A DNA stretch of 64,000 nt from Snodgrassella communis. GTDB taxonomy: Bacteria; Pseudomonadota; Gammaproteobacteria; Burkholderiales; Neisseriaceae. Made by a program: the position numbers and the translations under genes. The notes under the pieces are model-generated. The model did not search any database. It worked only from the letters and a program-made list of their open reading frames with translations, and was not told where the DNA came from. How positions within the stretch are numbered: position 1 is the stretch's first letter; every line of letters starts with the position of its first letter. Positions 27,176 to 36,932 of this stretch are shown one piece after another. The stretch covers positions 114,428-178,427 of the forward strand of contig NZ_CAJZCD010000005.1 of the NCBI RefSeq assembly GCF_914768045.1, in the 5' to 3' direction.

Positions 27176-27838
27176 CTAAACAACAGTTTTTTGCGCCAGA
27201 TAAGTCTGTAACCCGCGTTCACGCAGCACACAGCTCGGGCACTCGCCGCAGCCGCCCTCCACCCCGTTATAACAGGTATGCGTATGATTACGCACATAAT
27301 CCAGATAACCCAGCTCATCAGCCAGCGACCATGTCTGCGCCTTATCCAGATACATCAGCGGCGTAATCAGCCGGAATTCATAATCCATTGCCAGATTCAG
27401 TGTTACATTCATCGACTGCACAAACACATTGCGGCAATCCGGGTAACCGGAAAAATCAGTTTCACACACCCCGGCAATCACATCATGAATCCCCTTACCC
27501 TTAGCAAAAATCGCTGCATACAACAAAAACAGCGCATTGCGCCCATCGACAAAGGTATTTGGCAGCCCCGCCGTCGGCGCTTCAACCACCTGCTGCTCAT
27601 CCATCAATGCATTATGAGTAATGCTTTGCAGCAGCGATAAATCGATCACTGTCTGTGCCACACCCAAGTCTTGCGCTATCCAGCGTGCCTTTTCCAGCTC
27701 AATCGCATGACGCTGGCCATACTGAAAAGTAATCGTCTGTACATTTTCGCGTCCATAAGTTGCGATAGCCTGCAACAGACAAGTAGTTGAATCCTGACCA
27801 CCAGAAAAAATTACCAGTGCTTCAGCATATTGTTTCAT
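27176..27838 (-). CDS. queC: 7-cyano-7-deazaguanine synthase QueC
   Basis: 220 aa. The N-terminal PP-loop ATP site [14 protein letters not shown] (residues ~9-22) and a C-terminal zinc site ([15 protein letters not shown]) identify QueC, which converts 7-carboxy-7-deazaguanine and ammonia to preQ0 in queuosine synthesis. The middle has the usual NALFLLYAA and [11 protein letters not shown] motifs. It is divergent from tsaD; no other queuosine gene is adjacent. Confidence 0.96.
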   Translation of the reverse strand: MKQYAEALVIFSGGQDSTTCLLQAIATYGRENVQTITFQYGQRHAIELEKARWIAQDLGVAQTVIDLSLLQSITHNALMDEQQVVEAPTAGLPNTFVDGRNALFLLYAAIFAKGKGIHDVIAGVCETDFSGYPDCRNVFVQSMNVTLNLAMDYEFRLITPLMYLDKAQTWSLADELGYLDYVRNHTHTCYNGVEGGCGECPSCVLRERGLQTYLAQKTVV

Positions 27839-28030
27839 TATTCAGATTCCTTAGTTTTGATTCCAGAACCGGCAGAAACCCATTTTCTAACCGTCTGACG
27901 TGGGAAGTTTGCGAACCACGCAGTCACTTATTATAAAACATTTGCTCCCCCATTCTGACAGTCTAACCACGAAAGCGTGTAAAACAGGTAAAATAACCAG
28001 CTTTACTGCTTAAAATTCAAATATTCAAAC

Positions 28031-29053
28031 ATGTTGGTATTGGGAATCGAATCATCCTGTGACGAAACCGGTGTTGCTCTCTACGACAGCACACACGGAT
28101 TACTGGCGCATCAGCTGCATACACAAATTGCCATGCATGCCGAATATGGTGGCGTTGTCCCTGAGCTGGCCAGCCGCGACCATATCCGTCGTCTCACTCC
28201 GCTTACTCATGCCTGCCTGCAACAGGCCGGCAAAACCTACCGCGATATCGATGCCATTGCCTATACGCAGGGGCCCGGCTTAGGTGGAGCCCTGCTGGCT
28301 GGCGCCAGCTTTGCCAACGCACTGGCGTTTGCCCTCAACAAACCCATCATTCCAGTACACCATCTTGAGGGGCACATGTTATCGCCGCTGCTCAGCGAAG
28401 AAAAACCGGCTTTTCCCTTTGTCGCCCTGCTGGTTTCTGGCGGTCATACCCAATTTATGGCAGTAAAAGGCATCGGTGACTATACTCTGCTGGGCGAAAG
28501 CATCGATGATGCTGCCGGAGAAGCTTTTGATAAAACCGCAAAACTGCTCGGCCTGCCTTACCCGGGTGGTGCCAAACTGGCAGAATTAGCCAGACTAGGA
28601 CAACCGGGTAGCCTGCATTTTCCGCGCCCGATGCTACATTCACATGACCTGAATATGAGCTTTTCCGGCCTGAAAACCGCCGTACTAACCGCTGTAAACA
28701 AAATCCGCACAGAAACAGGTTGTGACGCAGAATTACCAGAACAGATCCGCAATAATATCTGCCGCGAATTTCAGGATGCTGTAGTAGACGTACTCACCAG
28801 CAAAGCCAAACAAGCACTAAAACAAACCGGCTATCAGCAGCTAGTCGTTGCCGGCGGCGTGGGCGCCAACTGGCAGTTGCGCCAGAGCCTCAACAACCTG
28901 CCCAGAGTGCGTACATTCTTTCCGCCAATGGCCTACTGCACCGATAATGGCGCCATGATTGCCTTTGCCGGTGCCATGCATCTGGCCAGTGCTCAGCCGG
29001 CTGCCGGTTTTAATGTCAAACCACGCTGGCCATTAAGCCAGATTGTCCAGTAA
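28031..29053 (+). CDS. tsaD: tRNA N6-adenosine threonylcarbamoyltransferase TsaD
   Basis: 340 aa. It begins [19 protein letters not shown]. The metal-binding His pair is in [13 protein letters not shown], and LLVSGGHTQ and [10 protein letters not shown] are present. TsaD makes t6A37 in tRNAs reading ANN codons, with TsaB, TsaC and TsaE. It is followed 40 bp later by an ABC-F gene on the same strand. Confidence 0.97.
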   Translation: MLVLGIESSCDETGVALYDSTHGLLAHQLHTQIAMHAEYGGVVPELASRDHIRRLTPLTHACLQQAGKTYRDIDAIAYTQGPGLGGALLAGASFANALAFALNKPIIPVHHLEGHMLSPLLSEEKPAFPFVALLVSGGHTQFMAVKGIGDYTLLGESIDDAAGEAFDKTAKLLGLPYPGGAKLAELARLGQPGSLHFPRPMLHSHDLNMSFSGLKTAVLTAVNKIRTETGCDAELPEQIRNNICREFQDAVVDVLTSKAKQALKQTGYQQLVVAGGVGANWQLRQSLNNLPRVRTFFPPMAYCTDNGAMIAFAGAMHLASAQPAAGFNVKPRWPLSQIVQ

Positions 29054-29093
29054 TACCATACCCTGATAGCACCATTCCACCACACTGATTTAT

Positions 29094-30998
29094 ATGATCG
29101 AAATCAAAAACCTCAGCTTACAGCGTGGCAGCAAACAGCTGCTGCACAACGCCAGTCTGACCATCTATCCCGGCCAGCGCATCGGTCTGATTGGCAAAAA
29201 CGGTACGGGTAAATCCAGCCTGTTTGCCCTGCTAGCAGGTAAAATCAGCCACGACAGCGGAGATATCCGCTTGCCCAAACACTGGCATCTGGCTACGGTT
29301 AAGCAGGAAACACCGGCACTGGACATCCCTGCACTGGATTACGTCTTGCAGGGTGATGACGAATTACAGCTGCTGCAACAGCTGCTGCAACAGGCAGAAG
29401 CCTGCAACGATGGCCTCAAACAGGCAGAATACCATGCACGTCTAGATGAAATCGGCGCCTACAGTGCTCCAGCACGTGCAGCCAAACTGCTCAACGGACT
29501 TGGCTTTTCCCAGCATGAACAGCAGCAGCCGGTAAAATCATTCAGTGGTGGCTGGCGTATGCGCCTGAATCTGGCACAGGCTTTAATGTGCCGTACCGAT
29601 TTACTGCTGCTGGATGAACCGACTAACCATCTGGATCTGGAAACAGTCCTGTGGCTGGAGCAGCATCTGGCTAATCTCAATACCACCCAGATCATCATCT
29701 CGCACGACCGCGACTTTCTCAATGCCACCACCACCCAAACAGTTGAACTGGCACAGCAGCAACTTACCCTCTATGGTGGTAACTACGATTTCTACCAGCA
29801 GGAACGTGCACAGCGACTGGCACAGCAACAGGCGGCTTACCTCAAACAGCAGGCACATATCCAGCATCTGCAATCCTTTATCGACCGCTTCAAGGCTAAA
29901 GCCACCAAAGCGGTACAGGCACAAAGCCGCATCAAGGCACTGGCACGGCTCGAACGCATTGCTCCAGCACACTTGGACAGCGAATTTTCCTTTGAATTTG
30001 CGCAGCCCGACCATCTGCCCAATCCTCTGCTGAAACTGGAACACATCAACCTTGGCTATGGCGACAAAACCGTATTACACAATATCGACCTGTCGGTAGA
30101 ATCTGGTGCCCGCTATGGCCTGCTTGGCGTAAATGGCAGTGGCAAATCCACTCTTATCAAAGCCATATCCGGCAGTCTGCAACCGCTAAGTGGCCAGATT
30201 GTCCGCGCCGAAAAACTTAAAATCGGCTACTTTGCCCAGCACCAGCTCGAAACCCTGCGTCCCGACCAGAGCCCGATCTGGCACATTCAGCAACTGTCTC
30301 CCGAAGTGCGCGAACAGGAAATCCGCAACTTTCTTGGCAGCTTTGCCTTTATCGGCGACATGGCTTTACAACCAATCGCGCCCTTTTCCGGCGGTGAGAA
30401 AGCACGTCTGGCACTGGCCATGATTGTGTGGCAGAAACCCAATCTGTTACTACTGGATGAACCGACCAACCATCTTGATCTAGACATGCGCCATGCCCTG
30501 ACACTGGCACTGCAAAGCTTTCAGGGCGCACTGATAGTCGTATCCCACGACCGCAGCTTACTCGAATCCACCACCGATGCGCTGATTTATCTCAACCAGG
30601 GCGAACTCAAACATTTTGATGGAGACCTGAGCAACTACCGCCAGTGGCGTTTAACCCAGCAACAGCACAGCAACGAACAGCCACAAAACACCACTGATAG
30701 CCTCAACCGCAAAGAACAGAAACGCATTGAGGCTCAACAGCGACAAGAACGTGCCCGCCTGACCAAACCCTTACTGAAAAACATCGAAAAAGCCGAACGT
30801 GATATGGAAAACTGGCAACAGCAACAACAACAATGTGAAGCATTTCTAGCCAGCGAACAGGCCTATCTTGACGAAAACCGGGCAAAATTACAACAAATCA
30901 TTACCCAATTAGCCGAGCTCAAAGTAAAATTAACCCAAACAGAGGAAAATTGGCTCAAATGGCAACAACAAGTAGAAGACATCAACCTGAATACCTGA
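29094..30998 (+). CDS. yheS: ABC-F ATPase, YheS type
   Basis: 634 aa with two ABC ATPase domains: Walker A GLIGKNGTGKSSLFAL and GLLGVNGSGKSTLIKA, signature motifs FSGGWRMRLNLAQA and FSGGEKARLALAMI, and two Walker B LLLDEPTNHLDL. The linker has the ABC-F feature SYIDRF-like (LQSFIDRFKAKATKAVQAQSR), and a C-terminal coiled coil rich in Gln and Glu follows. No transmembrane segments. ABC-F proteins act on ribosomes; the sequence reads closest to E. coli YheS rather than EttA or Uup. Confidence 0.92.
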   Translation: MIEIKNLSLQRGSKQLLHNASLTIYPGQRIGLIGKNGTGKSSLFALLAGKISHDSGDIRLPKHWHLATVKQETPALDIPALDYVLQGDDELQLLQQLLQQAEACNDGLKQAEYHARLDEIGAYSAPARAAKLLNGLGFSQHEQQQPVKSFSGGWRMRLNLAQALMCRTDLLLLDEPTNHLDLETVLWLEQHLANLNTTQIIISHDRDFLNATTTQTVELAQQQLTLYGGNYDFYQQERAQRLAQQQAAYLKQQAHIQHLQSFIDRFKAKATKAVQAQSRIKALARLERIAPAHLDSEFSFEFAQPDHLPNPLLKLEHINLGYGDKTVLHNIDLSVESGARYGLLGVNGSGKSTLIKAISGSLQPLSGQIVRAEKLKIGYFAQHQLETLRPDQSPIWHIQQLSPEVREQEIRNFLGSFAFIGDMALQPIAPFSGGEKARLALAMIVWQKPNLLLLDEPTNHLDLDMRHALTLALQSFQGALIVVSHDRSLLESTTDALIYLNQGELKHFDGDLSNYRQWRLTQQQHSNEQPQNTTDSLNRKEQKRIEAQQRQERARLTKPLLKNIEKAERDMENWQQQQQQCEAFLASEQAYLDENRAKLQQIITQLAELKVKLTQTEENWLKWQQQVEDINLNT

Positions 30999-31022
30999 AT
31001 TAACGCTGTATAAGGTTCAATA

Positions 31023-31505
31023 ATGACATACAACAAACTCCTCCCGATACTGATACTAACTGGTAGCCTATTTATGGGACAGATTGCCTGTGCTAAAGTT
31101 TATACCTGCCTTGAAAATGGCGAAATTATCTATACCTCCAAACCTAAAGGTAACTGTGCCGTAGCCAGCCTGCCCCCTATCGGCAGCTACAGCAATAGTC
31201 GTCCAAGTTATCGCAACAGCACATCAGCAACTGTGCGCAGCCGCCCACGCCCAGCGAATCGAGTAGCTACTGCTTACAGCGGTCCGCAACCAACCGTTAA
31301 CATCGTTCCCAGAGGCAGCGATAATACCCGCCGCGCCATATTGCAGCAGGAACTGACCAATGAACGCAACGCTTTGGCACAGGCTCAACAGGCACTCAAC
31401 CGCAGCCGTACAGGCAAAGGCGGTAACATCACCGAGCTGCAAAGTGCCGTACTCGACCGGCAACAGAATATTCAGGCCATCCAGCGAGAACTTGGCCGTA
31501 TGTAA
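31023..31505 (+). CDS. secreted DUF4124-like protein with coiled-coil end (first paralogue)
   Basis: 160 aa. A signal peptide (ILTGSLFMGQIACA) precedes a small domain VYTCLENGEIIYTSKPKGNC with two Cys, like the DUF4124 proteins of proteobacteria. A Ser/Arg/Pro-rich middle follows, then a C-terminal helix with coiled-coil character (RRAILQQELTNERNALAQAQ). It is probably periplasmic. It starts 24 bp after the ABC-F gene and 21 bp before a paralogue, so the three may be co-transcribed. Function unknown. Confidence 0.8.
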   Translation: MTYNKLLPILILTGSLFMGQIACAKVYTCLENGEIIYTSKPKGNCAVASLPPIGSYSNSRPSYRNSTSATVRSRPRPANRVATAYSGPQPTVNIVPRGSDNTRRAILQQELTNERNALAQAQQALNRSRTGKGGNITELQSAVLDRQQNIQAIQRELGRM

Positions 31506-31526
31506 TACCCAGACAAAGGATAAATC

Positions 31527-31955
31527 ATGAAAAAACGCTTAATATTTACCGTACTGAGCACCCTGATAAGTGCGTCCGCGCTGGCACAGGTATATGAATG
31601 CACCGACAGCCGCGGCAACCACAGCTATGCCGAAATTCCCACTGGCAAAAACTGCCACCCAGCCAGCAATCTGGGCGTAAACTTCTCTACTACCAGCGCC
31701 TACAAGCCTACCCCAAGCAACAGCACTATCGAAGCGAAAGAAACAGCTTCAACAGCCGGCAACAATCACTCCAATCCAGCTGCTATAGCCACTGCCCGCA
31801 AAAATCTTGCTGACGCCCAGAAAGCACTGGAAGAAGGCAAAAAAATACGTCTGGGCAATGAACGTAATTACGTGCGCTATCAGGAACGCATCAAAGGTCT
31901 CGAAGATACTGTCAAAACCCGGCAACAGGAACTGGATAGTGCCTTGGGTAAATAA
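31527..31955 (+). CDS. secreted DUF4124-like protein with coiled-coil end (second paralogue)
   Basis: 142 aa with a signal peptide (VLSTLISASALAQ), the two-Cys domain VYECTDSRGNHSYAEIPTGK followed by NC, a Thr/Ser/Asn-rich linker and a C-terminal coiled coil (ATARKNLADAQKALEEGKKI; GLEDTVKTRQQELDSALGK). The layout is the same as in the gene 21 bp upstream, so the pair arose by tandem duplication and has diverged. A ribosome binding site (AAAGGA) is visible. Periplasmic location is predicted; the role is not known. Confidence 0.8.
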   Translation: MKKRLIFTVLSTLISASALAQVYECTDSRGNHSYAEIPTGKNCHPASNLGVNFSTTSAYKPTPSNSTIEAKETASTAGNNHSNPAAIATARKNLADAQKALEEGKKIRLGNERNYVRYQERIKGLEDTVKTRQQELDSALGK

Positions 31956-32051
31956 TAATTGTGCGACAACCCAATATTGCCTGTTACAAACATCAATATA
32001 ACCGCAGTAGCCGCGCATTATCTGCCACCGGCTACCGCCCTGTTATCATAC

Positions 32052-35000
32052 TCAGAAACTTACCTGTACCGCTTCATCACCCAGTAATGTGTACAGACTA
32101 TCAAATAAAGCCGCTTCAGGTCTGATTAGCCAGCTCTTATCCGCACGCAATTCCCCATACGCCTGCTGATGCTGGCAGCAGAATTTCAGCGGTACATGTG
32201 CCTGCTGCTCGCGGTAAGGTTGTAATAGTGCCGCCAGCTGACTGACAGGTGTATCCGCAGTGATTTGTAATTGCAGACTGCGCGCATAACGGGCACTGGC
32301 CTCTGCAAGCGTAAACGCATCATCCGCAGTAATGCGCAAACCATCGCCACCATTGTATTCATCAACCGCAACCTTACATTCCATAATCAGTACCTGATCG
32401 GCCTTCAGACTGGCTCCATATTCTTCCAGCGCTTGCCCTGCTACCACCACTTCCTGCTTGGCACTGCCATCTTCCAGTTGCACTACAGCAAATTTACCGC
32501 GTTTACCCATAATATAACGCACCGCAGTTACAAAACCGGCTACTTTCTGCTTATTATTGGATGGCTTAAGTGCTGCCAGTTTACTGCTTACCAGTGCGCG
32601 TACCTTATCAGCGTAAGGCTCAAAAGGGTGACCGGAAAAATAGAAACCCATCGCCTGTTTTTCCTCCGCCAGCTTCACTGCCAGTGACCACGGAGCGACT
32701 TCTTCCATTTGCAAAGGTTCTATGGCATCTTCCACCATATCAAACAGCCCGCCCTGATTAGCATTGGCAGCCACCTGTTCAGCGTTGTCCATGGCCAGCC
32801 CAATATTGGCCAATAACTGTGCACGATTCGGATTCAATTCATCAAATGCACCGGCTCGCACTAAAGCTTCTATAGTACGGCGATTCAGATGCTGGCGGTC
32901 AACGCGCTGGCAGAAATCAAACAGATCAGTAAACGCACCACCTGTTTCACGAGCACGCACAATTGCTTCTACCGCCCCCTCGCCCGTACCTTTAATCGCA
33001 CCTAGCGCATAACGAATCTGCTTATTATTATTTGGTGTAAACCGATAAAACGATTCATTAATACTGGGTGGCAGGAAAGTAATACCATTTTCAATACCAT
33101 CATCAACAAAGATTTTCAACTGATCGGTATTGGTTAACTCACTGGACATCGTACCAGCCAGATATTCAGCCAGATAATGACATTTAAGCCAAGCAGTCTG
33201 ATACGATACCAGCGCATAAGCCGCAGCATGAGACTTATTGAAACCATAACCAGCGAATTTTTCCATATAATTGAAAATCTCGTTGGCCGTTTGCTTATCT
33301 ATACCTTTTTCTGCCGCACCAGCTTCGAAAATGGCACGGTGCTTCACCATTTCCTCCACCTTTTTCTTACCCATGGCGCGCCGCAGTAAATCGGCGCCCC
33401 CCAGCGTATAGCCACCGCAAACCTGAGCAGCTTGCATCACCTGTTCCTGATACACCATCACCCCATAAGTGGAATCCAGTACCGGTTCCAGATTGGGATG
33501 CAGATATTCCACTTTCTCTTCACCGTGCATACGCCGGATAAAGTCGGGAATCAGATCCATCGGCCCCGGGCGATACAAGGCTACAAACGCGATAATTTCC
33601 TCAAACTTTGTCGGTCGTGCTGTCACCAACATCTTCTTCATCCCCGCCGACTCAAACTGGAATACCGCAGTCGTATTGCCTTTGGCAAAAATATTGGCGT
33701 AAGTGGCCGCATCATCTAGCGGAATATGATTTACATCAACCTTCTTTCCAGTAGTCTCCAGAATAAACTTTTGCGTCATTTCAATAATGGTTAAATTGCG
33801 TAGCCCAAGGAAGTCGAATTTCACCAGACCAATCTGCTCAACATCATCCTTATCAAACATAGAAACCGGAGACGCATCATCACCTCCTGCCTGATAAATC
33901 GGACAGAAATCGGCAATTTTTCCGGGAGCCATCAACACCCCGCCGGCATGCATACCCAAACCGCGAGTTAAATCTTCCAATTTCAGCGCCAGCGTCATCA
34001 GCTCTTCTGCTTCTTCTTCACGCAATAACTGCTGAATCTGTGGCTCAGCTTCCATAGCCTTGGTCAGACTCAAAGGCTTATTTGCTTCTACCGGTATCAG
34101 CTTGGACAAACGGTCACACAAACCGAACGGCAAATCAAGCACCCGCCCAACATCACGCACCACAGATTTAGATGACATCGTACCAAAAGTCACAATCTGG
34201 CTTACCGCAGGTACACCATATTTATGGCGGACATATTGAATCACACGGCCACGATTTTCCTGACAAAAATCAATATCAAAGTCCGGCATCGAAACCCGCT
34301 CTGGATTCAAAAAACGTTCAAACAGCAAGTTATAGCACAACGGATCCAAGTCAGTAATTTTCAACGAGTACGCCACCAGAGAACCGGCGCCGGAACCACG
34401 CCCGGGACCAACCGGACAGCCATTTTGCTTAGCCCAGTTAATAAAGTCCTGCACAATCAGAAAATAGCCGGGAAACTGCATCTGAATAATAATGTCCAGC
34501 TCATAATCCAGTCGCTGCTGATATTCAGGCATCTTTTGTGCCCGCTCAGCTTCATCCGGATACAGAAAAGCCATGCGCTCCCGCAACCCCTCATTACTCA
34601 GATGTATCAGCAGATCATCAAGCGTCATACCCGCAGGTGTCGGAAACAAAGGCAGATAATGTTTACCCAGAGTCAGCGTCAGATTACAACGCTGCGCAAT
34701 ACCTACCGTATTGGCCAGTGCTTCTGGAATATCAGCAAAGCGCGCCACCATTTCCTCTGGTGTCACAAAATACTGACTAGGCACAAAATCATGCGGACGA
34801 CGCTTGTCTGCCAGCACATAACCACTGGCAATACAAACCCTTGCCTCATGTGCCTGAAAATCTTCTGCATCCATAAACTGTACCGGATGGGTAGCCACCA
34901 CCGGTAACCGTTGCTCAGCAGCAAGTGTCACACTGCCCGCTACCACAGCCTCCCACTCCGGCCGTTCCGGCAAGCGCTGAATTTCCAGATAAAAGCGGTC

Positions 35001-35498
35001 TCCAAACCATTGCTGATATTTGGTACAGACCTGCGCAGCTAGCTCAGGTTTATGCGCCAGCAAAGCCTGTCCAACCTCACCATACTGTGCGCCTGACAAA
35101 CAAATCAACCCACTGTTGTCTCCTTCTGCCAGCCAGTGCTGCCGAATAAGAGGTTGATGCGGGTGGCGATCTTCGCCTACATAAGCATCTGTCAACAATT
35201 CATTCAGACGCAGATAACCCGCATGATTCCTTACCACCAGCATCATACGAAAAGGCTTATCTGGCTGCTCCGGATTTTCCACACGTACATCTACAGCCAT
35301 AATAGGCTTGATACCAGCATTACGGCAGGCCTTATAAAACTTCACCATGCCAAATACATTCATCAAATCACTGATGCCGAGCGCCGGTATTCCTAAAGTA
35401 CTGGCACGCTTGACTGCTTCTTTAATCCGCACAATACCGTCTTCAATCGAAAACTCAGTATGCAGACGTAACGGAACATAGGGAAAATTGTTGGACAT
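32052..35498 (-). CDS. dnaE: DNA polymerase III alpha subunit DnaE
   Basis: 1148 aa from the ATG at 35498 (MSNNFPYVPLRLHTEFSIED); open frame continues upstream to 35639 but those residues are unlike the family, and the size from 35498 suits DnaE. Domains: PHP (~1-280), polymerase palm with the catalytic acid motif MPDFDIDFCQENRG and GPGRGSGAGSLVAY, fingers (YGVMVYQEQVMQ), HhH and an OB fold near the C-terminus (VAGFVTAVRYIMGKRGKF). It is the replicative polymerase subunit. The start codon's ribosome binding site is poor. Convergent with the DUF4124 pair. Confidence 0.97.
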   Translation of the reverse strand: MSNNFPYVPLRLHTEFSIEDGIVRIKEAVKRASTLGIPALGISDLMNVFGMVKFYKACRNAGIKPIMAVDVRVENPEQPDKPFRMMLVVRNHAGYLRLNELLTDAYVGEDRHPHQPLIRQHWLAEGDNSGLICLSGAQYGEVGQALLAHKPELAAQVCTKYQQWFGDRFYLEIQRLPERPEWEAVVAGSVTLAAEQRLPVVATHPVQFMDAEDFQAHEARVCIASGYVLADKRRPHDFVPSQYFVTPEEMVARFADIPEALANTVGIAQRCNLTLTLGKHYLPLFPTPAGMTLDDLLIHLSNEGLRERMAFLYPDEAERAQKMPEYQQRLDYELDIIIQMQFPGYFLIVQDFINWAKQNGCPVGPGRGSGAGSLVAYSLKITDLDPLCYNLLFERFLNPERVSMPDFDIDFCQENRGRVIQYVRHKYGVPAVSQIVTFGTMSSKSVVRDVGRVLDLPFGLCDRLSKLIPVEANKPLSLTKAMEAEPQIQQLLREEEAEELMTLALKLEDLTRGLGMHAGGVLMAPGKIADFCPIYQAGGDDASPVSMFDKDDVEQIGLVKFDFLGLRNLTIIEMTQKFILETTGKKVDVNHIPLDDAATYANIFAKGNTTAVFQFESAGMKKMLVTARPTKFEEIIAFVALYRPGPMDLIPDFIRRMHGEEKVEYLHPNLEPVLDSTYGVMVYQEQVMQAAQVCGGYTLGGADLLRRAMGKKKVEEMVKHRAIFEAGAAEKGIDKQTANEIFNYMEKFAGYGFNKSHAAAYALVSYQTAWLKCHYLAEYLAGTMSSELTNTDQLKIFVDDGIENGITFLPPSINESFYRFTPNNNKQIRYALGAIKGTGEGAVEAIVRARETGGAFTDLFDFCQRVDRQHLNRRTIEALVRAGAFDELNPNRAQLLANIGLAMDNAEQVAANANQGGLFDMVEDAIEPLQMEEVAPWSLAVKLAEEKQAMGFYFSGHPFEPYADKVRALVSSKLAALKPSNNKQKVAGFVTAVRYIMGKRGKFAVVQLEDGSAKQEVVVAGQALEEYGASLKADQVLIMECKVAVDEYNGGDGLRITADDAFTLAEASARYARSLQLQITADTPVSQLAALLQPYREQQAHVPLKFCCQHQQAYGELRADKSWLIRPEAALFDSLYTLLGDEAVQVSF

Positions 35499-35984
35499 AG
35501 CACTTTTCATACCAGAACAATGATTGTCTGGTTTATCGGAAATAAAAAAGAGATAAAACTGATGGACTAAACTGGCAACTTCATCAGCAGCATAGTGAAA
35601 AATACAAATGGCACTATTCTGCACATACAGCCAATGCATAAGCGCATCGTTACAGCGTTAATTTTACCCGATTTGCTCAATGGCACAGCAATAAATATGG
35701 GATACAAAACTGATTGATTTATTATTCAACAACAGAAAAGCGGGTATAACTGTACAAGCATTACTGGCTTACAGATCAAACAGCATAGATTTACGCATTT
35801 GCACTTAATATAAGCACAAACTTCATTTTCCAAAAACAGGAAAATTCCGGTTAATCTGTTTTTTTATAGAAAAAAAGCATCTTTTAGCGGTATTTGACAG
35901 CATAAAACTGCCAAAATATATCTGTCAAATTTCATAATCAGAGCACCAACACAATGAAAAACATCAACACACCAACCAATGAAA
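35499..35984. other. intergenic region between dnaE start and the 6S RNA terminator
   Basis: About 490 bp, AT-rich to the right of 35700. It must contain the dnaE promoter on the minus strand. I see no gene: the short frames across it have no family resemblance and no good start. Confidence 0.5.
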
Positions 35985-36016
35985 AACAGGCTGCCTGAAT
36001 CATCAGACAGCCTGTT
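35985..36016 (-). terminator. terminator of 6S RNA made of an uptake-sequence-like inverted repeat
   Basis: A 14-bp stem (35985-35998 with 36003-36016, one G-U pair), 4-nt loop, then TTTTTC on the minus strand. One arm contains AGGCTGCCTGAA. Neisseriaceae terminators are often built from inverted uptake sequences. Confidence 0.85.
35988..35999 (+). repeat. DNA-uptake-sequence-like 12-mer AGGCTGCCTGAA
   Basis: It equals the AG-simDUS dialect described for Neisseriaceae. The 10-mer core GCTGCCTGAA or its complement also occurs at 20322-20331 (gltB), 37116-37125 (gpsA) and 61130-61139. Near matches occur in other terminators, e.g. AGGCTGCCTGCA at 38198-38209. The count in 64 kb is low for an active uptake signal. 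Confidence 0.5.
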
Positions 36017-36022
36017 CAAATA

Positions 36023-36206
36023 GGTTTCCCCCGCACGTGCCGCATTGGACGCCATCCGCTTGAACCTTGAGGACAAGGCTGGCAGTATCGAATGGCTTCG
36101 GGTTCATTCACAAGGAATGCTCACGCCCACCACTACCCAACCACCAAGAAAAGCGAATTATTGGTTCAAAGGAATATATGTCCTTACGAACACAGCAGGG
36201 GAAGAA
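36023..36206 (-). ncRNA. ssrS: 6S RNA
   Basis: About 184 nt directly after zapA, the usual proteobacterial position for ssrS. The ends pair as in 6S RNA: the 5' end reads TTCTTCCCCTGCTGTGTTCG, and the 3' end reads GCGGCACGTGCGGGGGAAACC minus its last base pair or so, giving a TTCCCC/GGGGAA closing stem. The centre contains the GGTTGGGTAGTGG...GTGAGCAT-like segment seen in E. coli 6S RNA, and a GAACC/GGTTC pairing. It ends just before a strong terminator. 6S RNA binds sigma70 RNA polymerase in stationary phase. Exact ends are estimates. Confidence 0.85.
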
Positions 36207-36210
36207 AGAA

Positions 36211-36513
36211 CTATTTTACCACAAGTGTGAGTGTACTTTCACACAACTGGATCATATCCTGCATCTTATGCTCGAAATCACCTACCGCCAAATCGCCATG
36301 CATCGTAAGTTTAAGTAAATCGTGCGCCAGATTCAAAGCAGCCATAATCACAATTTTATCTGTTTCAACAATCCGTCCAGAACTCTGAATGGCAACAATT
36401 TTCTCATTCAGCATCTTTACAGCCTGCATCAACGTTTCATGTTCACTTCTCGGCGTACCTATATTAAAAGGACGGCCGAGAATCTCCACACGAACCTGTT
36501 GAATTTCATCCAT
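36211..36513 (-). CDS. zapA: cell division protein ZapA
   Basis: 100 aa. The N-terminal VRVEILGRPFNIGTP and the following helix are the ZapA signature; the C-terminal half is a coiled coil for dimerisation. ZapA cross-links FtsZ filaments at mid-cell. Its ATG shares one base with the stop of the upstream gene (TAATG), and the ribosome binding site AGGAGG lies inside that gene. 6S RNA follows at once. Confidence 0.93.
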   Translation of the reverse strand: MDEIQQVRVEILGRPFNIGTPRSEHETLMQAVKMLNEKIVAIQSSGRIVETDKIVIMAALNLAHDLLKLTMHGDLAVGDFEHKMQDMIQLCESTLTLVVK

Positions 36514-36839
36514 TAAGAATCCTCCTGCACCTGTGGTAAGCGTTGCAGCAATCGCTGTAATTCATCACTAGATGCCTTTAATACCATAGTATAGCGTTTT
36601 TTTTCAGCAATCAGCTCATCAATCGTAGTTTGCATGCTTTCCTGTAAATTAAATTTATCCTGTTCATGCTGTTTACGCATCCGTTCACGTTCTGCCTGAA
36701 AATTCTCACCCTGTTGTTGCAACTGTTTTTTTACAGTTGATAACTGCTGAGTCAACTGATGTTTCTCAGCTAAAAGAGAATTAAAATGAATAACCAGCCG
36801 TTTAACGCTGTCTTCCAATTGTTCTAGTTGATTTTCCAT
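36513..36839 (-). CDS. coiled-coil protein, ZapB/TIGR02449-like
   Basis: 108 aa, nearly all helical with heptad-like spacing (LEQLEDSVKRLVIHFNSLL; LTQQLSTVKKQLQQQ). It begins MENQLEQLEDSVKRL, close to short ZapB-like proteins that precede zapA in beta- and gammaproteobacteria. It is longer than the ~70-aa members because of an Arg/Gln-rich extension. It likely links ZapA to the Z-ring or nucleoid. Coupled to zapA by a one-base overlap. Confidence 0.75.
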   Translation of the reverse strand: MENQLEQLEDSVKRLVIHFNSLLAEKHQLTQQLSTVKKQLQQQGENFQAERERMRKQHEQDKFNLQESMQTTIDELIAEKKRYTMVLKASSDELQRLLQRLPQVQEDS

Positions 36840-36932
36840 TCCCTACCCGCTTCCATCCGTCAAATACGCAGTATGGTTGCCTGATTTACCCATCCGCCAG
36901 TCAAATTGTTATTTGTTAAAACACTTAAATGA

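Noticed and set aside
36045..36230. Short plus-strand open frames opposite the 6S RNA
   Set aside because: They are explained by the antisense of the RNA gene and have no family resemblance.
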